Positions 28,500-38,084 are shown, counted from the first letter of the stretch. The stretch is 64,000 nucleotides of DNA from Pseudorhodoplanes sinuspersici (GCF_002119765.1 NZ_CP021112.1:4892501-4956500); one strand, 5' to 3'. Notes: generated from the letters alone by a model not told the origin. Numbers and translations: made by a program.

Positions 28500-29462
28500 T
28501 CAATTCGTCTTCAGCCCGGTCTTCTTTACGAAATCGCCGTAGGTCTTGAACTCGGCCTTGATCAAGCCGCCGAACTCCTCGGCCGACATCGGCATCGCCT
28601 GCACGCCGATCTTGTCGAGCTTCTCTTTCAAGGCTGGCGTTTCGAACGCCTTCTTCATTTCAACATTCAGCTTCTCGATCACCGGCTTGGGCGTGCCGAC
28701 CGGCCCGAGAATGCCGACCCAAAGCGTGTAATCGGAATCGGGAAAGCCCGCTTCGAGTGTCGTCGGAACGTTGGGGAGTTGCGCCGCCCGTGTCTTCGAA
28801 CTGACAGCCAGCGCCAGCAATCTGCCGGCCTGGATATGCGGCAGGGCCGTCGCAATCGGGCAGAAATAATAATCGACGCGACCGGCGATGACCTCGCTCA
28901 ACGCTTCGGCGCCGCCCTTGAACGGGATATGCACGGCATCATAGCCGGCAGCGACGCGGAAACGCTCGGCGCTCATATGCACCGCCGAGCCGACGCCGAG
29001 CGAAGCGAAGTTGAGTTTTCCCGGATTGGCTTTGCCGAATGCGACGAATTCCTGAATCGTCTTGATGCCCTTCTCCGGCGAGATGATCAGCACGTTCGGC
29101 ACGCTGCCGATCATCGCCATCGGCACGAGATCGCTTTCGGCCTTGAATTGCAGATTGGGATAAAGAGCGGGCGCCACCGTATGCGCCGACGAATGCACGA
29201 GCCAAGTATAGGCGTCGGGATCGGATTTCACCACCTGCAGCGCGCCGATGGTGCCCCCTGCTCCGCCGCGGTTTTCGACCACGATCGGTTGCCCAAGCTG
29301 GGTCTGAAGCTGCTCAAAAACCATGCGCGGAATAATGTCGGTCGCCGATCCCGCTCCGAACGGCACGACCGCTCTGATCGGCTTGGCCGGCCAGGTATCG
29401 GCGAACGCGCAAGGCGTTAGTGCCAAAAGAGCAAACAGGGCGATGAATGAATGGCGGCGCAT
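28500..29462 (-). CDS. TctC/Bug family periplasmic solute-binding protein (1)
   Basis: A tripartite tricarboxylate-type binding protein, expected in the periplasm to bind a small carboxylate. The signal peptide (MRRHSFIALFALLALTPCAF) ends at AFA. WPAKPIRAVVPFGAGSATD and VVENRGGAGGTIGA are family hallmarks, as is VPTTLEAGFPDSDY. Start 29462 has GGAG seven bases upstream; a longer start at 29498 is less likely. No TctA or TctB membrane subunit is nearby. It follows the RTX gene by 52 bases on the same strand and may be co-transcribed with it. Confidence 0.9.
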   Translation of the reverse strand: MRRHSFIALFALLALTPCAFADTWPAKPIRAVVPFGAGSATDIIPRMVFEQLQTQLGQPIVVENRGGAGGTIGALQVVKSDPDAYTWLVHSSAHTVAPALYPNLQFKAESDLVPMAMIGSVPNVLIISPEKGIKTIQEFVAFGKANPGKLNFASLGVGSAVHMSAERFRVAAGYDAVHIPFKGGAEALSEVIAGRVDYYFCPIATALPHIQAGRLLALAVSSKTRAAQLPNVPTTLEAGFPDSDYTLWVGILGPVGTPKPVIEKLNVEMKKAFETPALKEKLDKIGVQAMPMSAEEFGGLIKAEFKTYGDFVKKTGLKTN

Positions 29463-29514
29463 GGCATTACTCCGAAAAGATCGGAGAAATGCCAGCAAGA
29501 ACCGTGCCGCAGCT

Positions 29515-32001
29515 TCAGGTAATCAGGAAGTCATTCAGCGTGAGTTCGGGCGCATGATCCAGCATGGCCAATGCCACAGGCCTGCCGCTGCCAGCGCCAT
29601 CAGCGTCCCAGGTCAGCCAGCCCGTGGTCGCATTATAAAGGAGGGCTGGCGCCTGTCCCGTTGGCGTTCCGTCGATGAGAAACTCAATATCCTCCAGATC
29701 CGCGACACCGAACCCCGCCCCCGAAAGCGCAATGACGTCATCGGCGGCGAAATCGATGATTGTGTCGCCGGCTTCCGCGAGTGAAGCAAAAAAGAAGTTG
29801 TCGGCGCCAGCACCGCCCGTGAGTATGTCGTTGCCGGCACCGCCATCGATGAAGTCGTTGCCGTCTCCGCCGCGGATCGTGTCGTTGCCGGCCATTCCGA
29901 GCAATTGATCATTACCGGCACCGCCCTCCAGCACATTGTGGAAACTGCTGCCCCGTAAAACATCATCGAAGGCGCTACCGGTCAGATTCTCGATTGAACT
30001 AAAGCGATCGCCCGCGGCGCCACCAGCATTGTTCGTGTGGTCGATGAGGTCTGCAATCACGGCTTCCGTGGCAGTGGTATAGATGACGGTGTCATAGCCG
30101 CTGCTGCCGCTCAGCACATCGGCGCCCGCACCGCCATCCAGAACGTCGTTACCATCGCCGCCATAGAGACTGTCATCGCCATCCCCGCCAATGAGCCAGT
30201 CGTGTCCGCCAAGGCCGTAGATGCGATCGTTCCCTGCCCCGCCATCGATGACATTGTCGCTGTCGTCGCCATTCAGCAGATCGTTTCCGGGGGTGCCCAC
30301 AATCACGTTGTCGGGACCGCCTTGCGTCGTGGTGATGACATTCGCCGAACTGAGCGACGACGCGTTGACACCCGTGAGCGTCGCCAGCGTCGCGAAATCA
30401 CTTCCGGTACCGTCCGCATTGATCTGGACCAGAACATCGCTGCCGGACTGCACCCAGCGTAGATATCCGTTCGCAATCGGATCGCCCGCCTCCCAGTTCA
30501 GCCGTGCCCGCATCACCGACAGATCGATCTGATCACCCGTCAGTCCCGCCTGGAAATCGCCAATGACATCGCCGGCTTCGCTCGGGTCATGAAATGCAAA
30601 GCGATCGCGTCCGAGGCCGCCGAACAGCGTGTCTGTTCCGGCTCCGCCCCAGATATAATCGTCGCCATCATTGCCGGAGATCAGATCGTCGCCCTTGCCG
30701 CCGAGCAAAAGATCGCTGCCTGTGGAGCCGGTGATGACATCATTCTCGTTGGCGGGATCAATCCGGATATAGGTCGTGCCCGTCGTCGTCGCATAAGCCG
30801 GATCTAGCGGCGTCGGGTAGCCATAGGATTCAAACCAGGAATCGATGATGCGGTTATCACGAGGCTGGTTAATGGCGGCGGTCGAATAATAAAGCGTTTC
30901 CTTCAGCGTCACGGTATCGATGGTGATCTCGCGCGCGTCGCCTTCGCCCCATTCGTACAGAATGATGCCACGCTGGTTATTGACGCCGCCGCTATTGGTG
31001 ATCTCGTTACCGATACCGCGCGCATTGAGAAAGCCGTAGCTGTCCATCGCCAGTACATTGTCGTAGCTGGCATTCACCACTTCCGAATGCCAGGTCCAGG
31101 CGAAATCCCGCGTCGCATAGGCGACGGAATCGTGGACATTCAGGCCGATGTCGCCGCCATAATAGACCGCCGACGGGGAGTTCGCCGCATTGCCGATCGC
31201 ATTCGCATCGGTCGCATGGATGACATTCTCGGCGTAAAGCCCAGCCACTGTCGTCCCGGTGGAACTGAGCGAGTGGACAGCGATGCCAAGCGAGCCGGCA
31301 CCGTTGTTCATATTCTTGACGGTAACGTCTGTGACCGACGCGTTGGCGCTGTCGACAACGCTGATGCCCTTGCCGACGCCATCACGGAGGGAAACATCTT
31401 CGACGCTCGGATCGATCAGGCCGCGCAATTGAACGAGCGGAAAAGCGCCGTTCGCAACGCTCTGGTTGCCAACGATTTCGCCGTTTTTGACGACAAGCTC
31501 ACCGCTGACATATTCGGTGGCGCGGACATTGGTGCGATAATTCGATTGATCGATCAGCGTGCCAGCCAGCGTCACCGTGTCGCCATTGACGGCCGCGACC
31601 TGCAGCGCTTGCCCCATGCGCGTCGCCCCGCTGTCGATACGATCGCCGGGCAGGATGTCGTCGGCCACAACCTTCAACCAGGTTCCGGGCACAACGCTGG
31701 CCGGCAAACTGGAATAGGTGACGGTCGTGTGACCCGCCGCGTTCTGCGACAGCCCCACCTGTTCCATCGGCGTATGCACGGCGCGTCCGGTGATCACCGA
31801 TACATTGGCCGCCTGCTGCAGCGTTCCACCGTTCAGATCGAGCGTGATGTCGCGACGCGCCACATCGATATTCAAGCCGGAACTGATCGCGATTGTCTCG
31901 CCCGGCGGCAGAATGACTGTTCCACCGCCGGTGAGTGTGCCAAGCGCGTTGACGATATCCGCCTCGGTCGCACCAGAGCTGAGTTGAATGACGGGTAGCA
32001 T
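29515..32001 (-). CDS. Parallel beta-helix protein with RTX calcium-binding repeats
   Basis: A predicted secreted protein of 828 residues without a Sec signal. The N-terminal half (about 20-420) resembles pectate-lyase-like right-handed beta-helices: TVILPPGETIAISSGLNID, DITLDLNGGTLQQ and repeated Asn/Thr turns. Glycine/aspartate nonapeptides follow in three blocks (for example GGKGDDLISG, GGDGDDSLYGGDGNDVLDGG, GGAGNDILTGGAGADNFFF). These bind calcium in proteins exported by type I systems. ATG 32001 is preceded by AGGAGG at four bases. No dedicated ABC/HlyD exporter is adjacent, although a TolC is at 59946. The substrate, perhaps a polysaccharide, is unknown. Confidence 0.85.
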   Translation of the reverse strand: MLPVIQLSSGATEADIVNALGTLTGGGTVILPPGETIAISSGLNIDVARRDITLDLNGGTLQQAANVSVITGRAVHTPMEQVGLSQNAAGHTTVTYSSLPASVVPGTWLKVVADDILPGDRIDSGATRMGQALQVAAVNGDTVTLAGTLIDQSNYRTNVRATEYVSGELVVKNGEIVGNQSVANGAFPLVQLRGLIDPSVEDVSLRDGVGKGISVVDSANASVTDVTVKNMNNGAGSLGIAVHSLSSTGTTVAGLYAENVIHATDANAIGNAANSPSAVYYGGDIGLNVHDSVAYATRDFAWTWHSEVVNASYDNVLAMDSYGFLNARGIGNEITNSGGVNNQRGIILYEWGEGDAREITIDTVTLKETLYYSTAAINQPRDNRIIDSWFESYGYPTPLDPAYATTTGTTYIRIDPANENDVITGSTGSDLLLGGKGDDLISGNDGDDYIWGGAGTDTLFGGLGRDRFAFHDPSEAGDVIGDFQAGLTGDQIDLSVMRARLNWEAGDPIANGYLRWVQSGSDVLVQINADGTGSDFATLATLTGVNASSLSSANVITTTQGGPDNVIVGTPGNDLLNGDDSDNVIDGGAGNDRIYGLGGHDWLIGGDGDDSLYGGDGNDVLDGGAGADVLSGSSGYDTVIYTTATEAVIADLIDHTNNAGGAAGDRFSSIENLTGSAFDDVLRGSSFHNVLEGGAGNDQLLGMAGNDTIRGGDGNDFIDGGAGNDILTGGAGADNFFFASLAEAGDTIIDFAADDVIALSGAGFGVADLEDIEFLIDGTPTGQAPALLYNATTGWLTWDADGAGSGRPVALAMLDHAPELTLNDFLIT

Positions 32002-32199
32002 GAGGCCTCCTATCAACGGAACGCCACAGGCCGGAGATCACGCAAAGGACCGCCGCGCTCCAAGATCGAGCCCGGGAATGCAGGCGGTTGCGATGAGAAA
32101 GGGGATTAAGCCAGAATCCGCTCGCGCAGGAAACCGATTACCGTTCGATCAGCATAGGCCCGGTCGAACGCATTACACGGCTATCTATACACGATTTCA

Positions 32200-32226
32200 T
32201 TATCGATCGCTTGCAACGATCGATAA
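32200..32226. promoter_or_regulatory. Ten-base inverted repeat upstream of the RTX gene
   Basis: TTATCGATCG and CGATCGATAA flank the loop CTTGCAA. The site lies in the 271-bp gap between the RND permease stop and the RTX start, about 200 bases before the latter. It is followed by AAAAAA, so it is not a normal terminator for either strand. An operator is possible. Confidence 0.4.
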
Positions 32227-32272
32227 AAAATATCCGCAACCGCGTATTTCTGTCAGGCAGCGAAGTTTCGCA

Positions 32273-35200
32273 TTACTCTGCGGCCACGACATGCGGGCGT
32301 TCCGTTTCGGAAACTTCTTCGAGCTGCGGCTCGAGACGACGCTTCAGCATCCGGTCGAAACGATCGAGATAGATGTAAATCACCGGCGTGATGTAGAGCG
32401 TCAGCAATTGCGACACGCATAATCCGCCGACCACGGCGATGCCGAGCGGCTGGCGCAGTTCTGCACCGGCGCCAGCGCCGAGCGCAATCGGCAGCGCCCC
32501 GAAGATCGCCGCGAAGGTCGTCATCATGATCGGACGGAACCGCAGCATCGCTGCTTCGCGGATTGCAGCTTCCGCCGACAGGCCGACTCTGCGGCGATCG
32601 ATCGCAAAGTCGATCATCATGATCGCGTTCTTCTTCACGATGCCGACCAACATGACGATACCGATGATGGCGATCACCGACAGGTCCATGCCGAACAGCA
32701 TGAGCGTCAGGATCGCACCAATACCGGCCGAGGGCAGACCGGAAATGATCGTGATCGGATGGATGAAGCTTTCATACAGGATGCCAAGCACGACATAGGC
32801 AGCGAAGATCGCGGCCAGGATCAGCAACAATTGCCCCCGCTGCGCGTCCTGGAACACCTGCGCGGTGCCCTGGAATCCGGTGACGATCGTTGCCGGAAGA
32901 TTGAACTCGCGCTCGACCCGCTCGATCGCCTCGGTTGCCTGACCAACCGAATAACCGGGCGCGGTGTTGAAGGTGATCGTCACCGATGGCTGCTGCCCCT
33001 GGTGATTGACCTGGAGCGGCCCGACGGTCGGGACCAGTTTGGCCACCGCGTCCAGCGGCACGACCTGCCCGCTCGCGGTCTTCAGGCGAAGCTTCGACAG
33101 ATAGGCCGGATCTTCCTGGAACTTCGGCAGCGTTTCGAGAATGACCTGATAGTCGTTCGAGGGCGTGTAGATCGTCGCGACCTGGCGCGAACCATAGGCG
33201 TTGTACAATTCCTGACGCACCTGATCGACGGTGACGCCGTAGACGGCGGCCTTTTCGCGATCGACGTCGACCAGCATCTGCGGATTGCGGATATAGAGAT
33301 CGCTGTCCACATCGCGCAGTTGCGGCAATGTGGAGAGCTTATCCCGCAATTCCGGCGCAACCTTGTAGAGCGTGTCGGTATCGCCGCTTTGGAGTGTGTA
33401 TTGGTATTCGGCCTTGGAGACGCGGCCGCCGATATTGATATTCTGGATCGGGACGAAGAAGGTCTTCATGCCCGGCACGCTGGCCGTGGCCCGGCGCAGA
33501 CGGGCGATCACCGCGCCCACCGGCTCGCGCTTGTCCTTCGGCGTCAGCACCAGGAACATGCGGGCGTAATTGGTGGTGGTGTTCGGACCGCCCGAGCCAA
33601 CGGTCGAATTGATGTATTCCACCGCCTTGTCCTGCCGGATGATATTGGCAACCTGCGCCTGACGCGCGACCATCGCGTCGAACGACGTGTCAGTCGCAGC
33701 TTCGGTCGTGACGCTGATGAACCCGGTATCCTCCGTCGGAAAAAAGCCTTTCGGTATAATGAGAAAGAGCCATATCGTCCCGCCCACCGTCGCGATCGTG
33801 ATCAGCAGCGTGATCGGTTTGTACTTGATGACCTTGTCCAGCGACCATTCATAGGCACGAAGCCAGCCATTGAACATGGCTTCGAACCAGCGAAGGATGA
33901 AAATCTGCCTCTTCTCGGGCTCGTGCGGATCGTGCCCCTTGAGCATGCGCGCGCACAGCATCGGCGTCAGTGTCAGCGATACGAACCCGGATATGACGAT
34001 GGCGATCGAGATCGTCACCGCAAATTCGCGGAACACCCGGCCGACGATACCGCCCATCAGCAGCACCGGAATGAACACCGCGATCAGCGACAACGTGATC
34101 GAGATGATGGTGAAGCCGATTTCACGCGAGCCTTTCAGCGCCGCTTCGAACGGCCGCATGCCGCCCTCGATGTGACGGACGATGTTTTCCAGCATGACGA
34201 TGGCGTCATCGACCACGAAGCCGATACACAGCGTCAAGGCCAGCAGCGTCATGTTGTTGATCGAGAAATCGAGCGCGTACATCACGGCAAAAGTGCCGAT
34301 GATCGAGATCGGCACGGCAAGCCCCGGAATGATGGTCGCCGACAGCTTGCGCAGGAACAGGAAGATCACCAGCAGCACCAGCACCAGCGCGATCATCATG
34401 TGATGCTGGACGTCGCTCACCGCCTGCCGGACCGAGATCGAGCGGTCCATCAGCACTTGCAGCTCGACCGAGGCCGGGATACCGGCCTGGAGCGCCGGCA
34501 GCTTGGCCTTGATCGCGTCGACCACAGCCACAGTATTGGCATCGGGCTGACGCTGAATAGCGAGAAGGACCGAGCGGCTATCGTTGAACCAGCTTGCGAT
34601 CTTGTTGTTCTCGACGCTGTCTGAAACGGTCGCCACTTCGTTGAGCTTGACCGGGACGCCATTGCGCCAGGCCACGACAACGTCCTTGTAGTCCACCGCC
34701 TTGTTCAACTGGCTCGGCGCCTGCAGGGTGATGTTCTGCGAAGGGCCTGCCAGAGTGCCGACCGGCACGGACGAGTTCACCTTGGCGACCGACTGGCGGA
34801 TATCGTCGAGCGACAGGCCGCGTGCGGCGGCCGCCTCGGGATCGACCTGCACGCGCACGGCGAATTTCTGCGCGCCATAGACCAGAACCTGGGCGACCCC
34901 CTGAATCTGCGAGATCGATTGCGCAAGGAGCGTGTCGGCGTATTCATGCACGGTCGAGAGCGGCAGCGTTCCGGACCGAACGGAGATGAACAGGATTGGA
35001 AAGTCGGACGGATTGACCTTGCGGAAGCTCGGCGGTGTGGTCATCTCGACCGGCAGACGCCGCTGGGCGATGGTCAAAGCGGTCTGAACGTCGAGCGCAG
35101 CCGCATCGATATTACGGTTCAGATCGAACTGGATGGTGATCTGGGTGCTGCCGAGCGAGGAGGACGACGACATCGACGAGATGCCGGCAATGGTCGATAG

Positions 35201-35410
35201 CTGCCGTTCGATCGGCGAGGCGATCGAGGCCGCCATGGTCTCCGGGCTGGCCCCCGGCAAAGTCGCGGTGATGGCGATGGTCGGGAAGTCGACGCGCGGC
35301 AGCGCCGATACCGACAGCAGCTTGTAAGCGAACGCGCCAAAAACGATGAACGACGCTGTGATCAGCGTCGTCATCACCGGCCGACGAATACAGGCTTCGG
35401 AAATTCCCAT
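32273..35410 (-). CDS. RND multidrug efflux permease (MdtC/HAE1-like)
   Basis: A proton-driven inner-membrane pump of the AcrB type. GISEACIRRPVMTTLITASF starts the first span. CIGFVVDDAIVMLENIVRHI carries the paired Asp residues of the proton relay, and GFVSLTLTPMLCARMLKG is another hallmark. The length of 1045 residues from ATG 35410 is complete. ISSMSSSSSLGSTQITIQFD places it near the MdtB/MdtC group. It starts one base after the adaptor stop, so the two are translationally coupled. The outer-membrane partner could be the TolC at 59946. Confidence 0.93.
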   Translation of the reverse strand: MGISEACIRRPVMTTLITASFIVFGAFAYKLLSVSALPRVDFPTIAITATLPGASPETMAASIASPIERQLSTIAGISSMSSSSSLGSTQITIQFDLNRNIDAAALDVQTALTIAQRRLPVEMTTPPSFRKVNPSDFPILFISVRSGTLPLSTVHEYADTLLAQSISQIQGVAQVLVYGAQKFAVRVQVDPEAAAARGLSLDDIRQSVAKVNSSVPVGTLAGPSQNITLQAPSQLNKAVDYKDVVVAWRNGVPVKLNEVATVSDSVENNKIASWFNDSRSVLLAIQRQPDANTVAVVDAIKAKLPALQAGIPASVELQVLMDRSISVRQAVSDVQHHMMIALVLVLLVIFLFLRKLSATIIPGLAVPISIIGTFAVMYALDFSINNMTLLALTLCIGFVVDDAIVMLENIVRHIEGGMRPFEAALKGSREIGFTIISITLSLIAVFIPVLLMGGIVGRVFREFAVTISIAIVISGFVSLTLTPMLCARMLKGHDPHEPEKRQIFILRWFEAMFNGWLRAYEWSLDKVIKYKPITLLITIATVGGTIWLFLIIPKGFFPTEDTGFISVTTEAATDTSFDAMVARQAQVANIIRQDKAVEYINSTVGSGGPNTTTNYARMFLVLTPKDKREPVGAVIARLRRATASVPGMKTFFVPIQNINIGGRVSKAEYQYTLQSGDTDTLYKVAPELRDKLSTLPQLRDVDSDLYIRNPQMLVDVDREKAAVYGVTVDQVRQELYNAYGSRQVATIYTPSNDYQVILETLPKFQEDPAYLSKLRLKTASGQVVPLDAVAKLVPTVGPLQVNHQGQQPSVTITFNTAPGYSVGQATEAIERVEREFNLPATIVTGFQGTAQVFQDAQRGQLLLILAAIFAAYVVLGILYESFIHPITIISGLPSAGIGAILTLMLFGMDLSVIAIIGIVMLVGIVKKNAIMMIDFAIDRRRVGLSAEAAIREAAMLRFRPIMMTTFAAIFGALPIALGAGAGAELRQPLGIAVVGGLCVSQLLTLYITPVIYIYLDRFDRMLKRRLEPQLEEVSETERPHVVAAE

Positions 35411-35411
35411 C

Positions 35412-36539
35412 TCAGACCCCGGGCTTGGTCTGGCGCGGAGTGACCCGGGTGCCATCGACGAGCAGCAGTTGCCCGTCGCGCACGACCGTCTCTCCCCCTT
35501 CAAGACCGCTGGAAATCACGCTTTGCATATCGATTGTACGATCGACGGTCACCTTGCGCACTTTCGCGACGCCATTCTCGACGACAAAAACGTATGATCC
35601 GGCCTGTCCGACCTGCACCACCTGCGAGGGCACCGTCACGGCCTTTTCATTGCGAAGGATCACCTGGGTATTCACTAGCGTGCCCGGCCACAGAAGTTCA
35701 TCCTTGTTACCCATGGTCGCACGCACCAGCACCATACCGGTCGCCGGATCGACCGTGTTTTCGATCATGGTGACCTGGCCTTGGGCCGCACGCGTCTCGC
35801 CTGGCGCAATCGCCTCGACCGTCGCCGTTTCAGCGCCAAGCGCTTTGCGCAGATCGGGCAGCGAACGCTGCGCCACGCCAAACGTCACATAGACGGGCAC
35901 CATCTGATTGATCGTCGCGAGCGGCGTCGTATCGGCCGGGCGTACGAAATTGCCGACCTTCACATTGGCTGCACTGATCCGGCCGGTAATCGGCGAGCGG
36001 ATCTTCGTGTAATCCAGCTGAACCTTTAGATTTTCCAGCGTCGCCCGGTTCGATTCCGCCGTGGCGTGCGCGATATTCACCGCGGTCTGCGCATTATTGA
36101 GCGTGACCAGTGTGGTGGCGTTCTTTGCGACCAGTTCCTTGTATCGCTGCACGTCGCGCTCGGCCTGCTCCTGCTGGGCAACGGCGCCCGCGATCACGGC
36201 CTCGACGCGTTTGATCTCCGCTTCGATCTGACGGCCATCGAGGGTGAAGAGAAGATCCCCCTTTTTCACCTGTGCACCGTCGCGGAAATGCACGTCGGTA
36301 ATCATCGATTCAAGACGGGCCTTGATGGCGACGCTGGCGATCGGCGTCACGGTGCCAAGAGCTTCAAGGCGAACCGGGACATTCCCCATTTGCGCCGTGA
36401 CGACGTCAACGGGGACAACCCGCGGACCGGCTGTCTGCGCGACCGCTTTTTCCGGATTCCAAACCGACCGCGAATAATACCCACCCGCCCCGACGGCAGC
36501 GAGCGCAGCCAACGCGACAAACCATTTCCCTTTATTCAT
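35412..36539 (-). CDS. RND efflux periplasmic adaptor (membrane fusion protein)
   Basis: The adaptor links the RND pump with a TolC channel. An N-terminal anchor or signal (KWFVALAALAAVGAGGYYS) is followed by the lipoyl/barrel part (GTVTPIASVAIKARLESMIT, FRDGAQVKKGDLLFTLDGRQ). A coiled-coil hairpin (residues 105-170) and the barrel return (YTKIRSPITGRISAANVKVG) come next. At 375 residues it is complete and MdtA-like. It is the first gene of the pair and probably drives pump expression; no dedicated TetR regulator is adjacent. Confidence 0.93.
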   Translation of the reverse strand: MNKGKWFVALAALAAVGAGGYYSRSVWNPEKAVAQTAGPRVVPVDVVTAQMGNVPVRLEALGTVTPIASVAIKARLESMITDVHFRDGAQVKKGDLLFTLDGRQIEAEIKRVEAVIAGAVAQQEQAERDVQRYKELVAKNATTLVTLNNAQTAVNIAHATAESNRATLENLKVQLDYTKIRSPITGRISAANVKVGNFVRPADTTPLATINQMVPVYVTFGVAQRSLPDLRKALGAETATVEAIAPGETRAAQGQVTMIENTVDPATGMVLVRATMGNKDELLWPGTLVNTQVILRNEKAVTVPSQVVQVGQAGSYVFVVENGVAKVRKVTVDRTIDMQSVISSGLEGGETVVRDGQLLLVDGTRVTPRQTKPGV

Positions 36540-36747
36540 CTGCAGCTTTCGACCACACCGGCATCACCGGCGGGCTTCCTTCCATTGATCCCGCGTCTCG
36601 CCGCCGTTCGGCCCCGGCGATCTGTCGGTGATGGTGAATATCGTACCATATTCATGCAAAAACCGCACCCTTTCCCCTGATATCCGGTAAACACCGGACA
36701 ACCATGTAACCATCCCGCCCCGATTGAGACGCCAGAGCTGAAATCCG

Positions 36748-37530
36748 ATGCGCATTGCCACCTGGAACATCAATTCGATCCGTCAGCGCATGGACAATCT
36801 GTGCGCCTGGCTGAAGGAACGGCAGCCGGACGTGGTCTGCCTGCAGGAAACCAAGATCACCGATGACGCCTTCCCGCGGGCCCCGCTGGAGGAGCTTGGC
36901 TACAACCTCGCCATTCACGGCCAAAAGACGTTCAATGGCGTCGCTCTCCTCTCCAGGCATCCGCTTGAGGACGTGACGCCCGGCCTCCCCGGCGATCCCG
37001 AGGACGACCACGCCCGGTTTCTTGAAGCCTTGGTGTCTCATCCCGGCGGCACGGTGCGGGTGGCCTCGATCTATCTGCCCAACGGAAATCCAGTCGCCAG
37101 CGAGAAATACCCTTACAAAATGAAATGGTTGGATCGTTTACATGACTATGTAGGCGAGCGGCTTAAACTCGAAGAAGAGCTGGTATTGGCCGGGGACTAC
37201 AACGTCATCCCGGCAGCCGAAGACGTTCATAACCCCGCCGCCTGGATCGAGGACGCGCTGTTCCGTCCGCCGACGCGGGAGAAATTCCGTGCCCTCACCC
37301 ATCTTGGACTAACCGACGCAATCCGCGCGTCGAGCGACGCCGCCGGGCTTTATACCTTCTGGGATTACCAGGCCGGCGCCTGGCAGAAGAATAACGGCAT
37401 CCGCATCGACCACCTGCTGCTGTCCCCTCGCGCGGCCGACCGCCTCACTGCCTCGGGCATCGACAAGCATGTGCGCAACTGGGAAAAACCGTCCGACCAC
37501 GTCCCGGTCTGGATCGACCTCGACGTGTAG
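36748..37530 (+). CDS. xth: Exodeoxyribonuclease III family AP endonuclease
   Basis: A DNA repair nuclease of the ExoIII/APE1 family. MRIATWNINSIRQR and CLQETKITDDAFP supply the first catalytic residues. LAGDYNVIPAAEDV and the end NWEKPSDHVPVWIDLDV hold the metal-binding Asp and catalytic His. GIRIDHLLLSPRAAD is also typical. At 260 residues it is complete. The alkyladenine glycosylase at 47615 produces abasic sites that this type of enzyme can cut. Confidence 0.94.
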   Translation: MRIATWNINSIRQRMDNLCAWLKERQPDVVCLQETKITDDAFPRAPLEELGYNLAIHGQKTFNGVALLSRHPLEDVTPGLPGDPEDDHARFLEALVSHPGGTVRVASIYLPNGNPVASEKYPYKMKWLDRLHDYVGERLKLEEELVLAGDYNVIPAAEDVHNPAAWIEDALFRPPTREKFRALTHLGLTDAIRASSDAAGLYTFWDYQAGAWQKNNGIRIDHLLLSPRAADRLTASGIDKHVRNWEKPSDHVPVWIDLDV

Positions 37531-37574
37531 CGCAGACGCCACAGAAAATTTTGGCTCAAAAAAGTTTTGGGCGA

Positions 37575-37601
37575 TGTCGATTCCGCCGGCTCTCGTTCGT
37601 C
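37575..37601 (+). promoter_or_regulatory. Predicted ECF-sigma (ECF42-like) promoter of the YCII gene
   Basis: TGTCGA at 37575-37580 and CGTC at 37598-37601 are separated by 17 bases. This matches the -35 TGTCGA and -10 CGWC pattern that I recall for ECF42 sigma factors, which control genes for DGPF/YCII proteins. The start codon is 48 bases further on. No ECF sigma gene is in the window. The leader also contains a hairpin, GAAGGCCG-GAG-CGGCCTTC, at 37612-37630. Confidence 0.5.
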
Positions 37602-37649
37602 GTGTGGGCAGGAAGGCCGGAGCGGCCTTCGTGATCAGAGGAGACAGAC

Positions 37650-38084
37650 ATGCGCGTAATGGTTCTGGTGAAGGCGACGAAGGACAGCGAAGCGGGCCTC
37701 ATGCCCTCGACCGAACTCCTGACGGCCATGGGCAAGTTCAACGAGGAGCTGGTTAATGCCGGCATCATGCTGGCGGGTGACGGGTTGAAGCCGTCGTCAC
37801 AGGGAAAGCGCATCGCTTTTAACGGTGCGAACCGCACCGTGATCGATGGCCCATTCGCCGAGACCAAGGAACTGGTCTGCGGTTTCTGGATCTGGCAGGT
37901 CAAGGACATGGCCGAGGCCATCGAATGGGTGAAGCGCTGCCCCAATCCGATGCCCGGTCCCAGCGAAATCGAAATTCGGCCCGTGTTCGAGGCCGCCGAT
38001 TTCGGCGCGGAGTTCACGCCAGAGCTTGCCGAACAGGAAGAGCGGCTGCGCGACAAGATCGCCAGCCAGCAAAGCTCTTCATAA
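37650..38084 (+). CDS. YCII/DGPF-domain protein
   Basis: A YCII-related protein with the DGPF signature (IDGPFAETKELVCGFWIWQV, about residues 64-83) and the N-terminal strand MRVMVLVKATKDSEAG. SEIEIRPVFEAADFG closes the fold. The C-terminal 25 residues are a charged Glu-rich tail. RBS GAGGAGA lies about five bases before ATG 37650. Such proteins often accompany ECF42 sigma factors. The activity of the family is not settled; antibiotic or oxidative stress has been suggested. Confidence 0.85.
   Translation: MRVMVLVKATKDSEAGLMPSTELLTAMGKFNEELVNAGIMLAGDGLKPSSQGKRIAFNGANRTVIDGPFAETKELVCGFWIWQVKDMAEAIEWVKRCPNPMPGPSEIEIRPVFEAADFGAEFTPELAEQEERLRDKIASQQSSS

Noticed and set aside
32759-34624. 621-codon plus-strand open frame opposite the RND permease
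   Set aside because: Composition (His, Arg, Asp, Gln) is that of antisense GC-rich DNA; the permease motifs are unambiguous.
36540-36747. Possible small RNA between the efflux adaptor and xth
   Set aside because: No hairpin-terminator or promoter pair could be recognised; it fits a divergent promoter region.
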